From NCBI GenBank assembly GCA_023428695.1, contig JAEYWY010000035.1, positions 1 through 64,000 of the forward strand: a stretch of DNA of 64,000 bases, read 5' to 3'. This document shows, in pieces, positions 1 to 8,514 of this stretch. Both the position numbers and the translations under genes were made by a program. The notes beneath the pieces were generated by a model. The model was not told the origin of the DNA. It saw only the letters and a program-made list of their open reading frames with translations, and made no database searches. The stretch is from Bacteroidota bacterium (lineage in GTDB: Bacteria; Bacteroidota; Bacteroidia; Cytophagales; Cyclobacteriaceae). Within the stretch, counting starts at the first letter, position 1. Every line of letters starts with the position of its first letter.

Positions 1-125
1 CTGCAAAATCAACAACATCAATCCGTTTGAGTGGCTCCGATCAACTCTCGATCAAATACCTAACTACCCAATCAATCGTATCGCTGAATTATTGCCACGC
101 AAGACGTAGTTGAGCGGAGGGTTAC
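1..125 (+). mobile_element. Right end of an IS66-family insertion sequence (partial)
   Basis: The first 109 bases encode a transposase tail, and 12 bases after its stop the sequence GAGCGGAGGGTTAC ends at 125. Read inwards this is GTAACCCTCCGC; IS66-family elements are known to begin with GTAA and to make 8-bp target duplications. The element's left part lies outside the window, so neither the left inverted repeat nor the target duplication can be checked; the expected duplicated bases would be 126-133 (GGGGTAAT). The reading frame entering from the right is stopped exactly by this terminus, which supports 125 as the junction. Confidence 0.8.
2..109 (+). CDS. IS66-family transposase, C-terminal fragment
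   Basis: An open frame enters from the left edge and ends at TAG 107-109, giving 35 residues. They read CKINNINPFEWLRSTLDQIP and then a tail ending in AELLPRKT. This matches the conserved end of IS66 TnpC transposases (C-K-x-N-x-I-N-P-x-E/D-W/Y-L, then a variable linker, then ELLP). The catalytic DDE part lies outside the window, so whether the element is intact cannot be judged. It is too short for a normal ORF cut-off but is confident because the order of motifs is diagnostic. Confidence 0.85.
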   Translation, partial: CKINNINPFEWLRSTLDQIPNYPINRIAELLPRKT

Positions 126-304
126 GGGGTAATCACATACTCACCGAGCGCGGCCGCGTTCGGCGAAGGCGACACAATGTTATTGAGTACTGGTGTTTGA
201 GCATTTGCAGCTCCTGAAAACAGAGTTAAGAAAACTACACCCCATAAATATCCGGACAACCCAAAAGCAGTCCCAACGACGTTACGCAGCAGAATTCTAA
301 TCAT
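122..304 (-). pseudogene. RHS-type secreted protein, 5' fragment truncated by IS66
   Basis: Translation from ATG 302-304 gives 60 residues: a signal peptide (about residues 1-36, ending GAANAQ) and then VSPSPNAAALGEYVITP. The segment PSPNAAALGxYxxxP resembles the mature N-terminus of long Bacteroidota RHS/YD-repeat surface proteins, which carry PSPNAASLGKYGEIPVS-like starts. The stop codon TAA at 124-122 is made of the terminal GTAA of the adjacent IS66 end, so the gene is interrupted after about 59 codons. The rest should lie beyond the element, to the left of the window. Family assignment rests on a short motif and is moderate; the truncation is well supported. Confidence 0.6.
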
Positions 305-779
305 AGCAGTAGAAGGTGTTATATGACAACTATTAATATATTTCTTAATTCAATCATTCGGCTTTCACCTACGGTCCTTACTATTCAACCAAAGCGGTAA
401 CTAACCGTGCAATTTTTTCTTGAGCACAGAGCTTTATTAAACTACGAAAGATGTTCGATTGATCTCTACTAAATTTTCCCTAACAACGCATCAGTTTACG
501 CGAGAAGACTAAGTAATGGCCGACTGGTTCAAATATTAAAAAAACATTACATACCACAAAATGGGTGAGATAAAAAAAACAACACCTGATTTTTCAGGTA
601 TCCAGTGATTCAGTAGGTTATTATCGTTGATAGTGTGAGGCTTCGTTCCGGAATCCTTCCGCGATACCCTGTTTTCACCAACGCACTACCGGCGAGTATA
701 CCGGCAGGATGACGGCTCGAGGGGTGCGTCCTTCAATTTCACACTTTATACTCTCATCTTTCACTCTTTCAGCGTTCAC
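305..779. other. Intergenic region, no gene seen
   Basis: This 475-bp AT-rich stretch lies upstream of the truncated RHS-type gene and downstream of the DUF1080 gene. No ORF with coding character, tRNA or repeat array was found. The only structure of note is a small hairpin at 584-599 that suits a reverse-strand terminator. Confidence 0.5.
571..599 (-). terminator. Possible Rho-independent terminator downstream of the DUF1080 gene
   Basis: ACCTGA (584-589) pairs with TCAGGT (594-599) around a TTTT loop. On the reverse strand the stem is followed by GTTGTTTTTTT (571-583). The stem is only 6 bp and lies 180 bp beyond the gene end, so this is a weak call. Confidence 0.35.
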
Positions 780-1559
780 CTACAACGATAAATCGGTATT
801 CGCCTCCTCCAGATTAAGCTCCTCAATCCACACATTCCTATACAACACATCATGGCCCTCCGCCTGAAGTTTCAATCCTCCGGGAGTATCGGTAATTCCT
901 TTGCCCCCATCGTTACCTCCGTCAATACCGGAGTTTGGACCACCCCATACCTGATTGATGATCTGGTTCGTGTGAACTTTCTTACCGTTGAAGTAAACCG
1001 TCACCATCGCCTTCTCAACCAGCTTGCCATCCTTGAATCGCGCAGCGCGAAAGATGATGTCGTACGCGTTCCACTTACCGAGACCGTTGTACGCAAAGTA
1101 GGGCGACTTAGTCTCATTGATAATAGCACCCAAACCGTGAGTCGTGCTGTCGCCATCCAGAACCTGGATCTCATACCTGTTCTGCAAATACACACCGCTG
1201 TTTCCGCCGGGATGGGCAATCAGAAACTCAACGTGTGCACGGAAGTCACGAAACGCTTTCTTCGTTACGATGTCGGCGGCGCCGTAGAGTCCTCCGGCAC
1301 CGGCAGGATCATTCGAACTCACAACGGTACCATTACCTGCTGGGTCTTTTACGATCTGCCATTTGATTGGCAACGTAGCCTTCAGCCGCGGACCGTTCCA
1401 GTAGGTCCATTTTTCGTCAAGCATCTTGCGCGTGCCATCGAAATACATTTCCGCGCCTTTTGTCGGTTTGGCCCCTACGCCGATATTTTTCTGCGCTACT
1501 GCAGTCACCGTGATACACGCCGCAATAAACACGATGGAAACAGATACAATGCTTTTCAT
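780..1559 (-). CDS. Secreted DUF1080 (3-keto-disaccharide hydrolase-like) protein
   Basis: The protein has 259 residues with an N-terminal signal peptide (MKSIVSVSIVFIAACITVTA, cleavage near VAQ). The body has the concanavalin-like DUF1080 fold signature: a GNSGVYLQNRYEIQVLDG core, W-x-A-Y-D-I-I-F-R-A-A-R-F, and the terminal GLKLQAEGHDVLYRNVWI strand. Family members act on sugar substrates in the periplasm or at the surface; some cleave 3-keto-glycosides, but the substrate cannot be read here. The ORF is open for 17 more codons upstream, but that part overlaps the preceding gene and lacks a signal peptide, so ATG at 1557-1559 was chosen. It lies 4 bp after the NTF2-like gene, so the two are probably co-transcribed. 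Confidence 0.85.
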   Translation of the reverse strand: MKSIVSVSIVFIAACITVTAVAQKNIGVGAKPTKGAEMYFDGTRKMLDEKWTYWNGPRLKATLPIKWQIVKDPAGNGTVVSSNDPAGAGGLYGAADIVTKKAFRDFRAHVEFLIAHPGGNSGVYLQNRYEIQVLDGDSTTHGLGAIINETKSPYFAYNGLGKWNAYDIIFRAARFKDGKLVEKAMVTVYFNGKKVHTNQIINQVWGGPNSGIDGGNDGGKGITDTPGGLKLQAEGHDVLYRNVWIEELNLEEANTDLSL

Positions 1560-1563
1560 AAAA

Positions 1564-1992
1564 TCAAATCTTAAACGCCTGCCGCCCAAGTAACTTCCAC
1601 TCGCCGCCAACGCGGGTCCACACGAGCATCACACCGAGATTCACGGTACCAGGTTCTTTACCTTTATCATGCGTTTTCCCGGACAGCATGTGCCTTACAA
1701 TGGCAACATCGCCGGAGATTTGAATAGTCTGATCCGACAACGTTATGGAAGTAAAATCCGACTCCTTCGTAAGCAACGCCTGTATGAACGCGTTTTGATC
1801 GTCGATCTTGCCACTTGAGTGACCATAGCTGAGATTCGCATGCGTAATCTTTTCAAGCGCGGCCTTATCAGGATCAACCATAATCTTTCGCAGGGATTCA
1901 ACAGCAGCGGCTACTTCTTTTTCAGCAGCGGATTGGGCAAAGGTTGCAGATGCCATGATTAGAAAAACAAATAGGGTAAAACAGGTTCGCAT
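1564..1992 (-). CDS. Secreted NTF2-like / DUF4440 family protein
   Basis: This 142-residue protein starts with a signal peptide (MRTCFTLFVFLIMASATFAQ). The remainder follows the NTF2-like cone fold: a first helix (AAEKEVAAAVESLRKIMVDP), the L-x-x-I-x-x-x-x-L-x-Y-G-H-S-S-G segment, the paired strands FTSITLSDQTIQISGDVAIV and a closing VWTRVGGEWKLLGRQAFKI. Such domains bind small ligands or act as accessory enzymes; no catalytic residue pattern decides between these. It is the first gene of a two-gene unit with the DUF1080 protein, so a related role in sugar metabolism is plausible but inferred only from position. Confidence 0.8.
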   Translation of the reverse strand: MRTCFTLFVFLIMASATFAQSAAEKEVAAAVESLRKIMVDPDKAALEKITHANLSYGHSSGKIDDQNAFIQALLTKESDFTSITLSDQTIQISGDVAIVRHMLSGKTHDKGKEPGTVNLGVMLVWTRVGGEWKLLGRQAFKI

Positions 1993-2306
1993 AGTGGAGT
2001 TAAAGTTTATCGATCATGAAATACTTGTACAATTATAATTGTGTTCACGTTGAATGAGGTCTGTTTGGAATTTGAAATTTCTAATTTCCAATCATTTGGT
2101 TATCTCCCCGCCCATTGCTTCTCATACCCCGTTTGAAGTGTCGCCATAATTAGGAGCAGTAGGTTAAATTCTAAAGTTAAACGCCAAAAGTTAAAAGTAC
2201 AGGTCAGATCGTGAGCGTTGCGGTACGGATGTGGCGTGCGCAACGCTCATTACAGAGATACGGATTTTTCACCGTTTTCGAAAATGAAACAAAGGTATTC
2301 GGTAGC
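1993..2306. other. Intergenic region, no gene seen
   Basis: This 314-bp stretch between the NTF2-like gene start and the transporter gene end holds AT-rich, low-complexity sequence, including an imperfect inverted repeat around GGAATTTGAAATTTCTAATTTCC-like bases near 2070-2092. No coding frame or convincing promoter was found. It must contain the promoter of the reverse-strand NTF2-DUF1080 unit, but no clear -7 box was picked out. Confidence 0.4.
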
Positions 2307-3605
2307 TTACTTGTCCAACCTGACGCGTTCGAGGCTTGGCACCAGAAAATGGTGGATAGCAAACGCAACAAGGTATGCAAACGCGCAGATGGCGAACAGT
2401 ATCGCGTAACCGGCAGTAATGTTTCCGGCTTCCTTAAACTGGTCAAGCATCTTACCACAATAGATTGGGAAGTACATTCCACCGAGAGCGCCGGCAAGTC
2501 CGCCCATACCAATTACAGAGGCAACAGCATACTTCGGAAACATATCTGAAACCGTGGTGAACAGGTTTGCCGACCATGCCTGGTGTGCGGACCCTGCAAG
2601 TGAAATAAGAAGTACGGCCGTCCAATCGCTGACGGACGTTACAGCAAAGATGGGTAATACACAGAGGGCAAAAAGAAGCATACCGGTCTTCCGGGCACGC
2701 GTAATGCTCCAGCCGCGTTGATTCAGGTAACCTGTGAACCATCCCCCAATTATACTCAGTACGGTGATAATCGAGTAGATCGTCACCAGATGTATCCAGC
2801 TTTCCTTAATGTGTAGCCCGCGCGTTGCGGAAAAATAATCCGGGAGCCAGATCAGAAAGAACCACCAAACGGGATCAGTAATAAACTTGGCTGTGATGAA
2901 TGACCACGTTTGCCGATACCCGAGCAGTTTCAACCATGAAACTTTTTTGCCTGCGTCGGCGGCGTCTTCGGTGTCACTGTTTATCAGACGATACTCAGCC
3001 TCGCTAAGTCTTTTTATTTTTTCGGGGACATCGTAAAAAGGAATCCATAACAACAGCCAGAGAAATCCTATGACACCGGCGGCGATGAATGCCATTTGCC
3101 ATCCGTATGTGAGCGCAATCCAGGGTACGACGGCAGGCGCGAGAATAGCCCCTACATTGGTACCCGAATTAAAAATGCTTGTAGCCAAAGCGCGCTCGCG
3201 TTTGGGGAACCACAACGCCGTTGCTTTTATCGCAGACGGAAAATTTCCGCCTTCACCCAATCCCAATGATATCCTTGCCATCACGAAACCGCGGACAGTG
3301 GCAACAAGCCCGTGACTTAATGCTGCGATACTCCAGGCAGCAATCGATACAGCGTAACCTATCTTAGTTCCAAACCGGTCAACAAACCAGCCAAAGAAAA
3401 GCAATCCAATACCGTACGCGCCCTGAAACGCCGAATTGACAATTCCATATTCCTCGTTAGTCCAGCCAAGTTCAACGTCGAGAATTGGTTTGATCAATGC
3501 GAGGATTTGGCGATCAACATAGTTTATGGTAGTGGCGAAGAAAAGTAAGGCACAAATTACCCAGCGGTAATTTGTAATCTTATTGGCAGTTTGCGCAGTT
3601 TCCAC
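2307..3605 (-). CDS. exuT: MFS hexuronate transporter (ExuT-like)
   Basis: The 432-residue protein has about 12 hydrophobic segments and the anion:cation symporter pattern of the major facilitator superfamily. The N-terminus WVICALLFFATTINYVDRQI is typical of ExuT/GudP-type uronate transporters, followed by GWFVDRFGTKIGY (loop 2-3 motif) and a central hydrophilic loop around residues 190-215. It most likely carries galacturonate or glucuronate across the inner membrane by proton symport. It lies head-to-head with uxaA, and the operator-like palindrome at 3791-3820 lies in the region between them, which suggests joint control. Substrate is inferred from family and context; other sugar acids are possible. 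Confidence 0.82.
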   Translation of the reverse strand: METAQTANKITNYRWVICALLFFATTINYVDRQILALIKPILDVELGWTNEEYGIVNSAFQGAYGIGLLFFGWFVDRFGTKIGYAVSIAAWSIAALSHGLVATVRGFVMARISLGLGEGGNFPSAIKATALWFPKRERALATSIFNSGTNVGAILAPAVVPWIALTYGWQMAFIAAGVIGFLWLLLWIPFYDVPEKIKRLSEAEYRLINSDTEDAADAGKKVSWLKLLGYRQTWSFITAKFITDPVWWFFLIWLPDYFSATRGLHIKESWIHLVTIYSIITVLSIIGGWFTGYLNQRGWSITRARKTGMLLFALCVLPIFAVTSVSDWTAVLLISLAGSAHQAWSANLFTTVSDMFPKYAVASVIGMGGLAGALGGMYFPIYCGKMLDQFKEAGNITAGYAILFAICAFAYLVAFAIHHFLVPSLERVRLDK

Positions 3606-3727
3606 AGTAATTGTCTGGTTAGGTTTAAGATCCGATTTAGGTACTTTTTAACAGAAGACGAAAAACGAATGGGAACTCCCTTACAAAGGCGCAGAAATAC
3701 TCTGTTGAGAGCTTTAACTTCATGCGG

Positions 3728-3756
3728 TTGGCAAAGGACGGTCATTCATAAATTTT
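3728..3756 (+). promoter_or_regulatory. Possible uxaA promoter (-33/-7)
   Basis: TTG at 3728-3730 and TAAATTTT at 3749-3756 are 18 bp apart and resemble the Bacteroidota -33 (TTG) and -7 (TAnnTTTG) elements, with the final G missing. A start near 3763 would place the palindrome at 3791-3820 downstream in the leader, a roadblock position. This is weak and based only on motif resemblance. Confidence 0.25.
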
Positions 3757-3790
3757 TCCGTAAACTGCATCCCGAAAATCCCAAAAGTCC

Positions 3791-3820
3791 GTATATTGTG
3801 CAATCGATTGCGCAATATAC
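3791..3820. promoter_or_regulatory. LacI-type operator, site A (uxaA/exuT)
   Basis: A 30-bp inverted repeat with 14 of 15 pairs matching, centred on the CG of ATCGAT (3805/3806). The core reads TGTGCAATCGATTGCGCA. The central CpG and the even symmetry are typical of LacI/GalR-family operators. It lies 14 bp before the uxaA start codon and 186 bp upstream of the divergent transporter gene. Related copies sit upstream of susC and kduI. Confidence 0.75.
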
Positions 3821-3833
3821 GCGTTTTACCCAT

Positions 3834-5480
3834 ATGTCAAACACTTTTTTAAAAATTCATCCCGACGACAACGTGCTTGTCGCCCTCACCGACCTGCCTG
3901 CCGGAACCAAAATCCGTTATAACGGCTCTACCTTTTTCCTCACCCAGGACATCCCCGCGAAGCATAAGTTCGTCATCAATGACATGGAACCCAATGCCAG
4001 TATCTTTATGTACGGCATCCTCGTGGGAAAAGCGGTAAGCCGCATACCAAAAGGCAGCGCCATAAGCACACAAAACGTCAAACATGAAGCGTCAACTTTT
4101 GGCACCGGCAAGTCAACCTTCGAATGGAAAGCACCCGATGTCTCCCGCTGGAAAACCCGCACCTTCATGGGCTACCACCGCGCAGACGGTCAGGTTGGAA
4201 CAGCGAATTACTGGCTAGTCGTCCCGCTTGTGTTCTGCGAAAACAGAAACATCGACGTGCTCAAGAACGCCTTTGAAGAAGCGCTGGGTTTCCGCAAACA
4301 GGACAACTATAAGAAATACGTACAACAACTTGTGTCGATGTACCGGGATGGCAACATAAGCGATATAGCGAAAGTCCAACCCGGAACTTCCGCATCTCAA
4401 AACGGTGAACGGATTTTCAAAAATCTCGACGGTGTCAAGTTCCTCACACACGAAGGCGGTTGTGGTGGCACACGCCAGGATTCGGAAGCATTGTGCGCAC
4501 TGTTGGCAGGATACATTAAGAACCCGAATGTGGCGGGGGCCACCGTACTCAGTCTCGGGTGTCAGAATGCACAAGTCGACATCCTCCGGCAAAAACTCGA
4601 TGCTATCGAGTTCAACGCAAGCAAACCGGTTATCATCCTCGAACAACAAAAAGAAGGCACGGAACAGGAAATGCTCGTGCGCGCCATCCGCGAAACCATG
4701 CTCGGCATGATTGAAGCCGACAAACAGGAACGTAAACCGGCACCGCTCAGCAAACTTGTGGTCGGACTCGAATGCGGCGGCTCCGACGGATTCTCCGGAA
4801 TTTCGGCTAACCCTGCCGTTGGACATGCATCCGATCTCGTCGCCGCACTCGGCGGAATATCCATACTGTCTGAGTTTCCCGAACTGTGTGGCGTGGAACA
4901 GGAACTCATCAACCGATGTACAAACGAAAACATCGCCAACCGCTTCATCACCCTGATGCGGGCTTACGCGAAAGCTGCTGTCAACGCCGGATCCGGGTTC
5001 GATATGAATCCTTCGCCAGGAAACATCAAGGACGGACTGATCACCGACGCGATGAAATCAGCCGGTGCAGCAAAGAAAGGTGGCACCTCTCCGGTAACGG
5101 ATGTGCTGGACTACGGTGAGTACGTAAAGCATCCGGGCCTTAATCTCCTCTGCACCCCGGGCAACGACGTGGAAAGTACGACCGCCATGGCAGGCTCCGG
5201 CACGAATATCATTCTCTTTACCACCGGCCTCGGTACGCCTACCGGTAATCCCGTCACCCCTGTCATCAAGATTGCATCAAACACGAAACTCGCTCAACGC
5301 ATGCCCGACATCATCGACGTTGACTGTGGCGGGGTGATCTCCGGCGAAAAAACCATCGAACAATGCGGCGAAGAAATTCTGGAATATATCATCTCAGTCG
5401 CCAGTGGCGAAACTATACCGAAGGCCGTCCAGTTACATCAGGATGACTTTATCCCGTGGAAACGCGGCGTGTCTTTATAA
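3834..5480 (+). CDS. uxaA: Altronate dehydratase
   Basis: The 548-residue protein dehydrates D-altronate to 2-keto-3-deoxygluconate (KDG), the last step of the saturated galacturonate branch. The N-terminal SAF-like domain spans about residues 1-95 (FLKIHPDDNVLVALTDLPAG). The dehydratase body starts at about 105 with YHRADGQVGTANYWLVVPLV and contains THEGGCGGTRQDSE, VLSLGCQNAQVDIL and GLECGGSDGFSGISANPAVG; the conserved Cys residues fit the iron-binding part of the family. The frame is open 81 codons further upstream, but that stretch overlaps the divergent gene and the operator, so ATG at 3834 was chosen. Its partner UxaB is encoded at 28.9 kb. Confidence 0.93.
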   Translation: MSNTFLKIHPDDNVLVALTDLPAGTKIRYNGSTFFLTQDIPAKHKFVINDMEPNASIFMYGILVGKAVSRIPKGSAISTQNVKHEASTFGTGKSTFEWKAPDVSRWKTRTFMGYHRADGQVGTANYWLVVPLVFCENRNIDVLKNAFEEALGFRKQDNYKKYVQQLVSMYRDGNISDIAKVQPGTSASQNGERIFKNLDGVKFLTHEGGCGGTRQDSEALCALLAGYIKNPNVAGATVLSLGCQNAQVDILRQKLDAIEFNASKPVIILEQQKEGTEQEMLVRAIRETMLGMIEADKQERKPAPLSKLVVGLECGGSDGFSGISANPAVGHASDLVAALGGISILSEFPELCGVEQELINRCTNENIANRFITLMRAYAKAAVNAGSGFDMNPSPGNIKDGLITDAMKSAGAAKKGGTSPVTDVLDYGEYVKHPGLNLLCTPGNDVESTTAMAGSGTNIILFTTGLGTPTGNPVTPVIKIASNTKLAQRMPDIIDVDCGGVISGEKTIEQCGEEILEYIISVASGETIPKAVQLHQDDFIPWKRGVSL

Positions 5481-5593
5481 GCTATTGGCACCTGGCAGCT
5501 GGCCTCTGGAACTTGATTGCGTCTCCTGGCGCCCCATCGCGTCTTTGCCCTCGCGGTAAAAGGAGACTGAACAACGAACAGAAGAGCGTACTT

Positions 5594-7549
5594 CTAATTA
5601 TTCGTCAATCTTGCACCTAGTGTCTCGCGCAGGTTGTGAAGGTCATAATGCCTGAGCACTGCCGGAATTATTATCGAATACCAATCACGCAGATCCGGTT
5701 TATCGAAGACTTCAAAGAATGACGCGACACCACCCACTATCGAAAGCCTTTCGATCCGTTCATCGATGACTGCGGCATGCAGTGCAGGAACGGTACATAT
5801 TCCGGTTGCGTGAACATTCACATGCCGTAGTGATGGAAACAACTTATTGGCAAAACCAACGACGCGAATCATATCCCGTGTTCGCATCACCGGCAGCGAA
5901 GTGCCAATATGAATCGCGAGCATTGCATTCCGGTACTCTTTATTATAATACTTTCTATCATTCTGACTCGCATTGTCTTCCAGTTCGCCAACGCCACTTA
6001 CATCCGCAGCGATCACAGCCACACCTTTTGAATGTAACGTCCTAACGACATCAATGCTATCAAGAATGCTCTCCTTTCCGCCCTCGGGGAACCAGATCAC
6101 AACGTCGCTGACCTTTCCCTCTGGCTTTGCAACAAAGACCGGTAACGGAATTTCACCCGCACTCCTGACAATGAACTTCCCAAACTCGACGCCGTCTTTT
6201 GAAAACGTACCCTTCGATTCGATATCGACCTCACCTTCATCCGATGGAAGTTTCAGGAGATCAATAACGGTATCGCGTAGTTTTTCACGTGTGCGCTTTT
6301 GTTTTATCAGGTCGTTCGCGCGTTGTTTGAAATGGGAAAACGCATTCACTCCCGCCTCAAATTCATCGAATACCTGACCGTCATCACTGCATTGGAGTTG
6401 TTCTTCGTCAAGTGTCCTGAATTCAGGTTCAACAACATCGATCTTCTTGTCATACATCCACTGTACAAACCACGAAACCGCCGCCTCCCGTTTTGGTTTG
6501 CTGATGCCGTGGCCGTCGTCAAATGTGAACATGCTGATTTTGTTCTCTTCACCAAGAGAGCGATAGATGGCTTTCGACTCGTCGTGTGCCATCAAAGTAC
6601 CGGCATAGTCAATGAAGTCGTATCTGCCCGCGAGAATCAGCAACGGCTTTGGTGCAAATGCGATGAGAAAGTCGCTGAGTTCAAGATGAGCAGTTCCTTC
6701 ACCGGGTACATGCTGACAGCCGTCGTTGGCGCCGAACAATTCAAAGTTTCGTTCACGAGAGGCAATGTAACTACAGGGAGCCGCTACCTTGATTCGTTCA
6801 TCAAATGCGATAAGATAAGTTGTTTGTGTTCCGCCTCCTGAATTACCGAGACAACCAATCCGGGTCGCGTCAACCTCCTTGCGCAACTCAAGCAAATCCA
6901 GGGCACGAATGTTTTCCCACAACTGATACGTTACCATACCGGAACCGACAAGATTTCCAGCCGCATTGATCAGCGTGTGCTCCGTGGTTCCCCCTCTCGT
7001 TTGTGGCTTTGCATTCGCATCGACGAGTTGATGTCGCTCTGCCTGCGAAACAGGATCGACAACGAGTACGACGAACTTGTTAAGCGCGAATAGAATGGCA
7101 GTACGCTGATAGGATTCCGTTGCTTTTGCAGAATTCTCGTGACCGCACATTAACAATACTGCAGGGAATGGTCCGTTACCATCCGGAACGTATAGATTCG
7201 CGGTCACGGGATGTCCCGGCATACTTTCAAAGATCAGCTTCTCAATCGTGTAGCCGGATTGTTTCACAGTTCCGACGTTTCTTGTATTGAGCGGTGTGCG
7301 CTCGGGCAATTCGCCAATGAGTTCACGGTAACGAAGCCTAACGCTGTCGCGGTACGCGCGCGCCGCTTTCTCTGACTGCATTGCAACCGCGAACGCTTCA
7401 CGTCTCGAGTCGTATTGTTCCCGCATCCTTTGACGCAGCCACGTGTTTACTGTTTCTTCCGATTTCCAGTCGAGCACACGATATTCACGCTGGGCATCCA
7501 CACGGGTAAATGCGAGAAGTATCAATACTATGATACCACCCGCCTTCAT
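5594..7549 (-). CDS. Secreted serine esterase (acetylxylan-esterase-like), tandem alpha/beta hydrolase
   Basis: The 651-residue protein begins with a signal peptide (to about residue 19, VDAQ). The first half is an alpha/beta hydrolase: VTANLYVPDGNGPFPAVLLM at 115-134, nucleophile elbow GNSGGG (Ser237), and Asp311 and His347 (FDDGHG) as likely triad partners. Residues about 440-651 look like a second alpha/beta hydrolase copy in which the elbow reads HATGICT, so it lacks a serine nucleophile. In a pectin locus an acetyl or feruloyl esterase acting on decorated pectin fits, but the substrate is inferred. It is the last gene of the reverse-strand enzyme operon and overlaps the upstream CE8 gene by 4 bp. 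Confidence 0.78.
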   Translation of the reverse strand: MKAGGIIVLILLAFTRVDAQREYRVLDWKSEETVNTWLRQRMREQYDSRREAFAVAMQSEKAARAYRDSVRLRYRELIGELPERTPLNTRNVGTVKQSGYTIEKLIFESMPGHPVTANLYVPDGNGPFPAVLLMCGHENSAKATESYQRTAILFALNKFVVLVVDPVSQAERHQLVDANAKPQTRGGTTEHTLINAAGNLVGSGMVTYQLWENIRALDLLELRKEVDATRIGCLGNSGGGTQTTYLIAFDERIKVAAPCSYIASRERNFELFGANDGCQHVPGEGTAHLELSDFLIAFAPKPLLILAGRYDFIDYAGTLMAHDESKAIYRSLGEENKISMFTFDDGHGISKPKREAAVSWFVQWMYDKKIDVVEPEFRTLDEEQLQCSDDGQVFDEFEAGVNAFSHFKQRANDLIKQKRTREKLRDTVIDLLKLPSDEGEVDIESKGTFSKDGVEFGKFIVRSAGEIPLPVFVAKPEGKVSDVVIWFPEGGKESILDSIDVVRTLHSKGVAVIAADVSGVGELEDNASQNDRKYYNKEYRNAMLAIHIGTSLPVMRTRDMIRVVGFANKLFPSLRHVNVHATGICTVPALHAAVIDERIERLSIVGGVASFFEVFDKPDLRDWYSIIIPAVLRHYDLHNLRETLGARLTNN

Positions 7550-8514
7550 CGTTGTACCGGTTTATCCCAATCACCAAGAACGTTGATTCGTGTATACTCC
7601 GCGGCTTCTTCCTTTGTTAATTGTTTCGACCATGCAACACGTTTGGAAGTATTTGCGCCCGGACCGTTTGAATTATACTCGGCGTAGGATGCAGTCCTTT
7701 CTGCATCAGGCTTATTCCAGTTATGCCAGCCTTCAGGTTTAATCTGGCGGTCCAGAAAACAATTGATGAACACCGTCTTTGCATGTGGCCGCCACGGACG
7801 GCCCAGATAAAATGAATTCGCAGGCGCATCGCCCGTTATCCTGCAGTTCACAAACACAAATCCATATTTAGTTTCTTCCAGTGTAGACGCAGCGGTGATG
7901 TAACCTCCGCCCTGCTTGCAGTAAATGGTACAATCCTCAAAATATGCTGTCGACCATCCAAATATGAAGTCGACAGTTCCTTCTATGTAACAGTTCTTAT
8001 AGTATTGACGGCTTCTTTCTCCGTGCGGATAAAGCGTGTCCTGAAAACCGAGGAATCTGCAATTAATGAAGGAGACCCGATCGCCGTCCACGCGGACAGC
8101 TACCGCCTGGCCTACCGGTCCGGATGAATTTTCGAACGTGATGTTCTCTGCTGTAAACCCGTCGCCAAAAACAAAAAACGTCGTTGAACCCGTTGTCCCG
8201 ATTTCTTCGCCGAACCGATTTTTTTTCGACGCGAAGTCATCGTACGTGATGATTGTTTTTTGGTTGTCCTCCCCAACCATGGTGACGTTGGTCTTCGTGG
8301 GCGGGAGGGTGAGCTTTTCCTTGTACACACCATTTCTGATGAAAATGCGCGTAGTCCCTTTGCGAAATTCGGGAACCGCATTTATGGCATCCTGCACCGA
8401 TGTAAAATCACCGGAGCCATCTTTTGAAACGGTAAAGTCATACGACTGCGCCGAAAGCACTGATACCTTCACAATGAGTCCGAGAAACAATATGGCTAAT
8501 CGTCTCCCCATCAC
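7546..8514 (-). CDS. Pectinesterase (CE8), copy 2
   Basis: This 322-residue secreted enzyme demethylates the galacturonate backbone of pectin and prepares it for pectate lyases. It has a signal peptide (MMGRRLAILFLGLIVKVSVL, cleavage near SAQ) and a right-handed beta-helix with all CE8 signatures: GPVGQAVAV (Gln136), FLGFQDTLY (Gln158, Asp159), TVDFIFG (Asp182, nucleophile) and YLGRPWR (Arg239, Trp241). The active site appears complete. It overlaps the preceding CE8 gene by 4 bp and the following esterase gene by 4 bp, so translation is probably coupled. It is clearly related to its neighbour, which points to a tandem duplication. Confidence 0.95.
   Translation of the reverse strand: MMGRRLAILFLGLIVKVSVLSAQSYDFTVSKDGSGDFTSVQDAINAVPEFRKGTTRIFIRNGVYKEKLTLPPTKTNVTMVGEDNQKTIITYDDFASKKNRFGEEIGTTGSTTFFVFGDGFTAENITFENSSGPVGQAVAVRVDGDRVSFINCRFLGFQDTLYPHGERSRQYYKNCYIEGTVDFIFGWSTAYFEDCTIYCKQGGGYITAASTLEETKYGFVFVNCRITGDAPANSFYLGRPWRPHAKTVFINCFLDRQIKPEGWHNWNKPDAERTASYAEYNSNGPGANTSKRVAWSKQLTKEEAAEYTRINVLGDWDKPVQR

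Noticed and set aside
3591..3833. 81-codon N-terminal extension of uxaA
   Set aside because: It overlaps the divergent transporter start and the operator palindrome, and the family begins at the SAF domain.
4215..4826. 203-codon antisense frame within uxaA
   Set aside because: Its sequence is rich in Cys, His and Phe as expected of a shadow frame, and it lies fully opposite conserved uxaA codons.
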